A stretch of 34,825 nt of DNA, taken from the NCBI GenBank assembly GCA_024691425.1, contig JAILNQ010000007.1:1-34825 (forward strand). Reading direction: 5' to 3'. This DNA comes from Lachnospiraceae bacterium (GTDB lineage: Bacteria; Bacillota; Clostridia; Lachnospirales; Lachnospiraceae). The translations under genes were made by a program, and so were the position numbers. How positions within the stretch are numbered: the first letter of the stretch is position 1; each line of letters begins with the position of its first letter. Below are positions 34,577-34,825 of the stretch, piece by piece. The notes beneath the pieces are model-generated. The model had not been told where the DNA came from. It made no database searches and worked only from the letters and a program-made list of their open reading frames with translations.

Positions 34577-34606
34577 TTGACATCGGATAAAAATACAGCA
34601 TATTGT
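34577..34606 (+). promoter_or_regulatory. Possible upstream (P1-like) promoter before the rRNA promoter
   Basis: A perfect TTGACA (34577-34582) and TATTGT (34601-34606) are 18 bases apart. Initiation near 34613 would place the terminator hairpin at 34626 almost at once, giving a transcript of about 50 bases unless antiterminated. An inverted pair TCGGAT/ATCCGA (34583-34588, 34613-34618) flanks the -10 box. Confidence 0.4.
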
Positions 34607-34625
34607 AGTTGGATCCGACAGAAAC

Positions 34626-34663
34626 AAAAATGCCCGGAATGCTTTATTTCTGGGCATTTTTTT
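34626..34663 (+). terminator. Intrinsic terminator after the SNF transporter
   Basis: AAAAATGCCC (34626-34635) pairs perfectly with GGGCATTTTT (34652-34661), ending in a seven-T run (34657-34663). The left arm's A run also gives it the form of a bidirectional terminator. Confidence 0.9.
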
Positions 34664-34687
34664 AGTGTAATATTTTTCAAAAATCCG

Positions 34688-34716
34688 TTGACAACGTAAA
34701 GTTGCAATGATATATT
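34688..34716 (+). promoter_or_regulatory. Strong rRNA-operon promoter
   Basis: A perfect TTGACA (34688-34693) and TATATT (34711-34716) are exactly 17 bases apart, the best promoter in the window. It points off the right edge and is followed by an rRNA-type leader, not a coding region. Confidence 0.85.
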
Positions 34717-34722
34717 ATTAAA

Positions 34723-34825
34723 GCCGCTTGAAAAAGCGTGTATTTTTTGCGCATTTTTCGGCGGGAAGGAACCTTGAAAACTGAACAGCACAACCAACCA
34801 GACCCGAAATTCCATCAAAGAATTC
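34723..34825 (+). other. Leader of an rRNA operon (16S gene expected just beyond the window)
   Basis: After the promoter come a perfect hairpin CGCTT-GAAA-AAGCG (34725-34738) and the segment CTTGAAAACTGAAC (34773-34786), which is a stretch seen directly upstream of 16S genes in many Firmicutes and lies in the boxA-like antitermination region. No start codon with ribosome site or open frame follows. The 16S 5' end itself (AGAGTTTGAT...) is not reached, so this is inference from leader similarity. Confidence 0.75.

Overview
The window looks like chromosome of an anaerobic Firmicute of the class Clostridia, most likely a Lachnospiraceae member of the Butyrivibrio/Roseburia kind. The grounds are moderate GC, strong AGGAG ribosome sites, a secreted BspA-type leucine-rich-repeat protein with tandem Ig-like modules, a ChvE-type multiple-monosaccharide ABC transporter and a YesN/LytS-type two-component system. 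The genus is inference.

Layout. Positions 1-1792 hold the end of a membrane acyltransferase and an MgtC/SapB-type membrane protein. Next come a complete tRNA-Ser(CGA) with its own promoter and a terminator that works in both directions, shared with a convergent 4.3-kb surface-protein gene (2054-6373, minus strand). That protein has 24 LRR units in two duplicated blocks, seven Ig-like modules and an aromatic C-terminal tail. Between it and the next operon lies a decayed fragment of an M13 (PepO/neprilysin) metallopeptidase (about 6480-6762).

From 6837 a long co-directional housekeeping run begins at a clear promoter: exonuclease, trmB, an FkbH-like HAD/GNAT protein, 6-phosphofructokinase, dnaX, ebfC, recR, galM, a membrane-anchored protein of unknown function, and a split transketolase. 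A very strong hairpin/terminator follows, then a phosphomannose isomerase-ROK sugar kinase fusion, a DUF5711-like beta-propeller protein and a CvpA-family protein. Several of these enzymes meet at fructose-6-phosphate: mannose-6-P isomerase, the fructokinase-like domain, phosphofructokinase and transketolase.

From 22630 to 33177 lies a carbohydrate sensing and uptake region. It holds a ChvE-like lipoprotein, an attenuating terminator, a two-domain ABC ATPase and permease. After a separate promoter come a YesN-type AraC response regulator, a LytS/YesM-type histidine kinase, a membrane-anchored sugar-binding protein resembling the XylFII co-sensor, a second MglB-like lipoprotein, and a GH5 glycosidase without a signal peptide. 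Neither of the last two binding proteins has an adjacent ABC transporter, so this block reads as an extended sugar-sensing module and is the best candidate here for an under-described system.

The window closes with an SNF-family sodium symporter, a terminator, and the promoter and leader of an rRNA operon whose 16S gene should begin just beyond the right edge.
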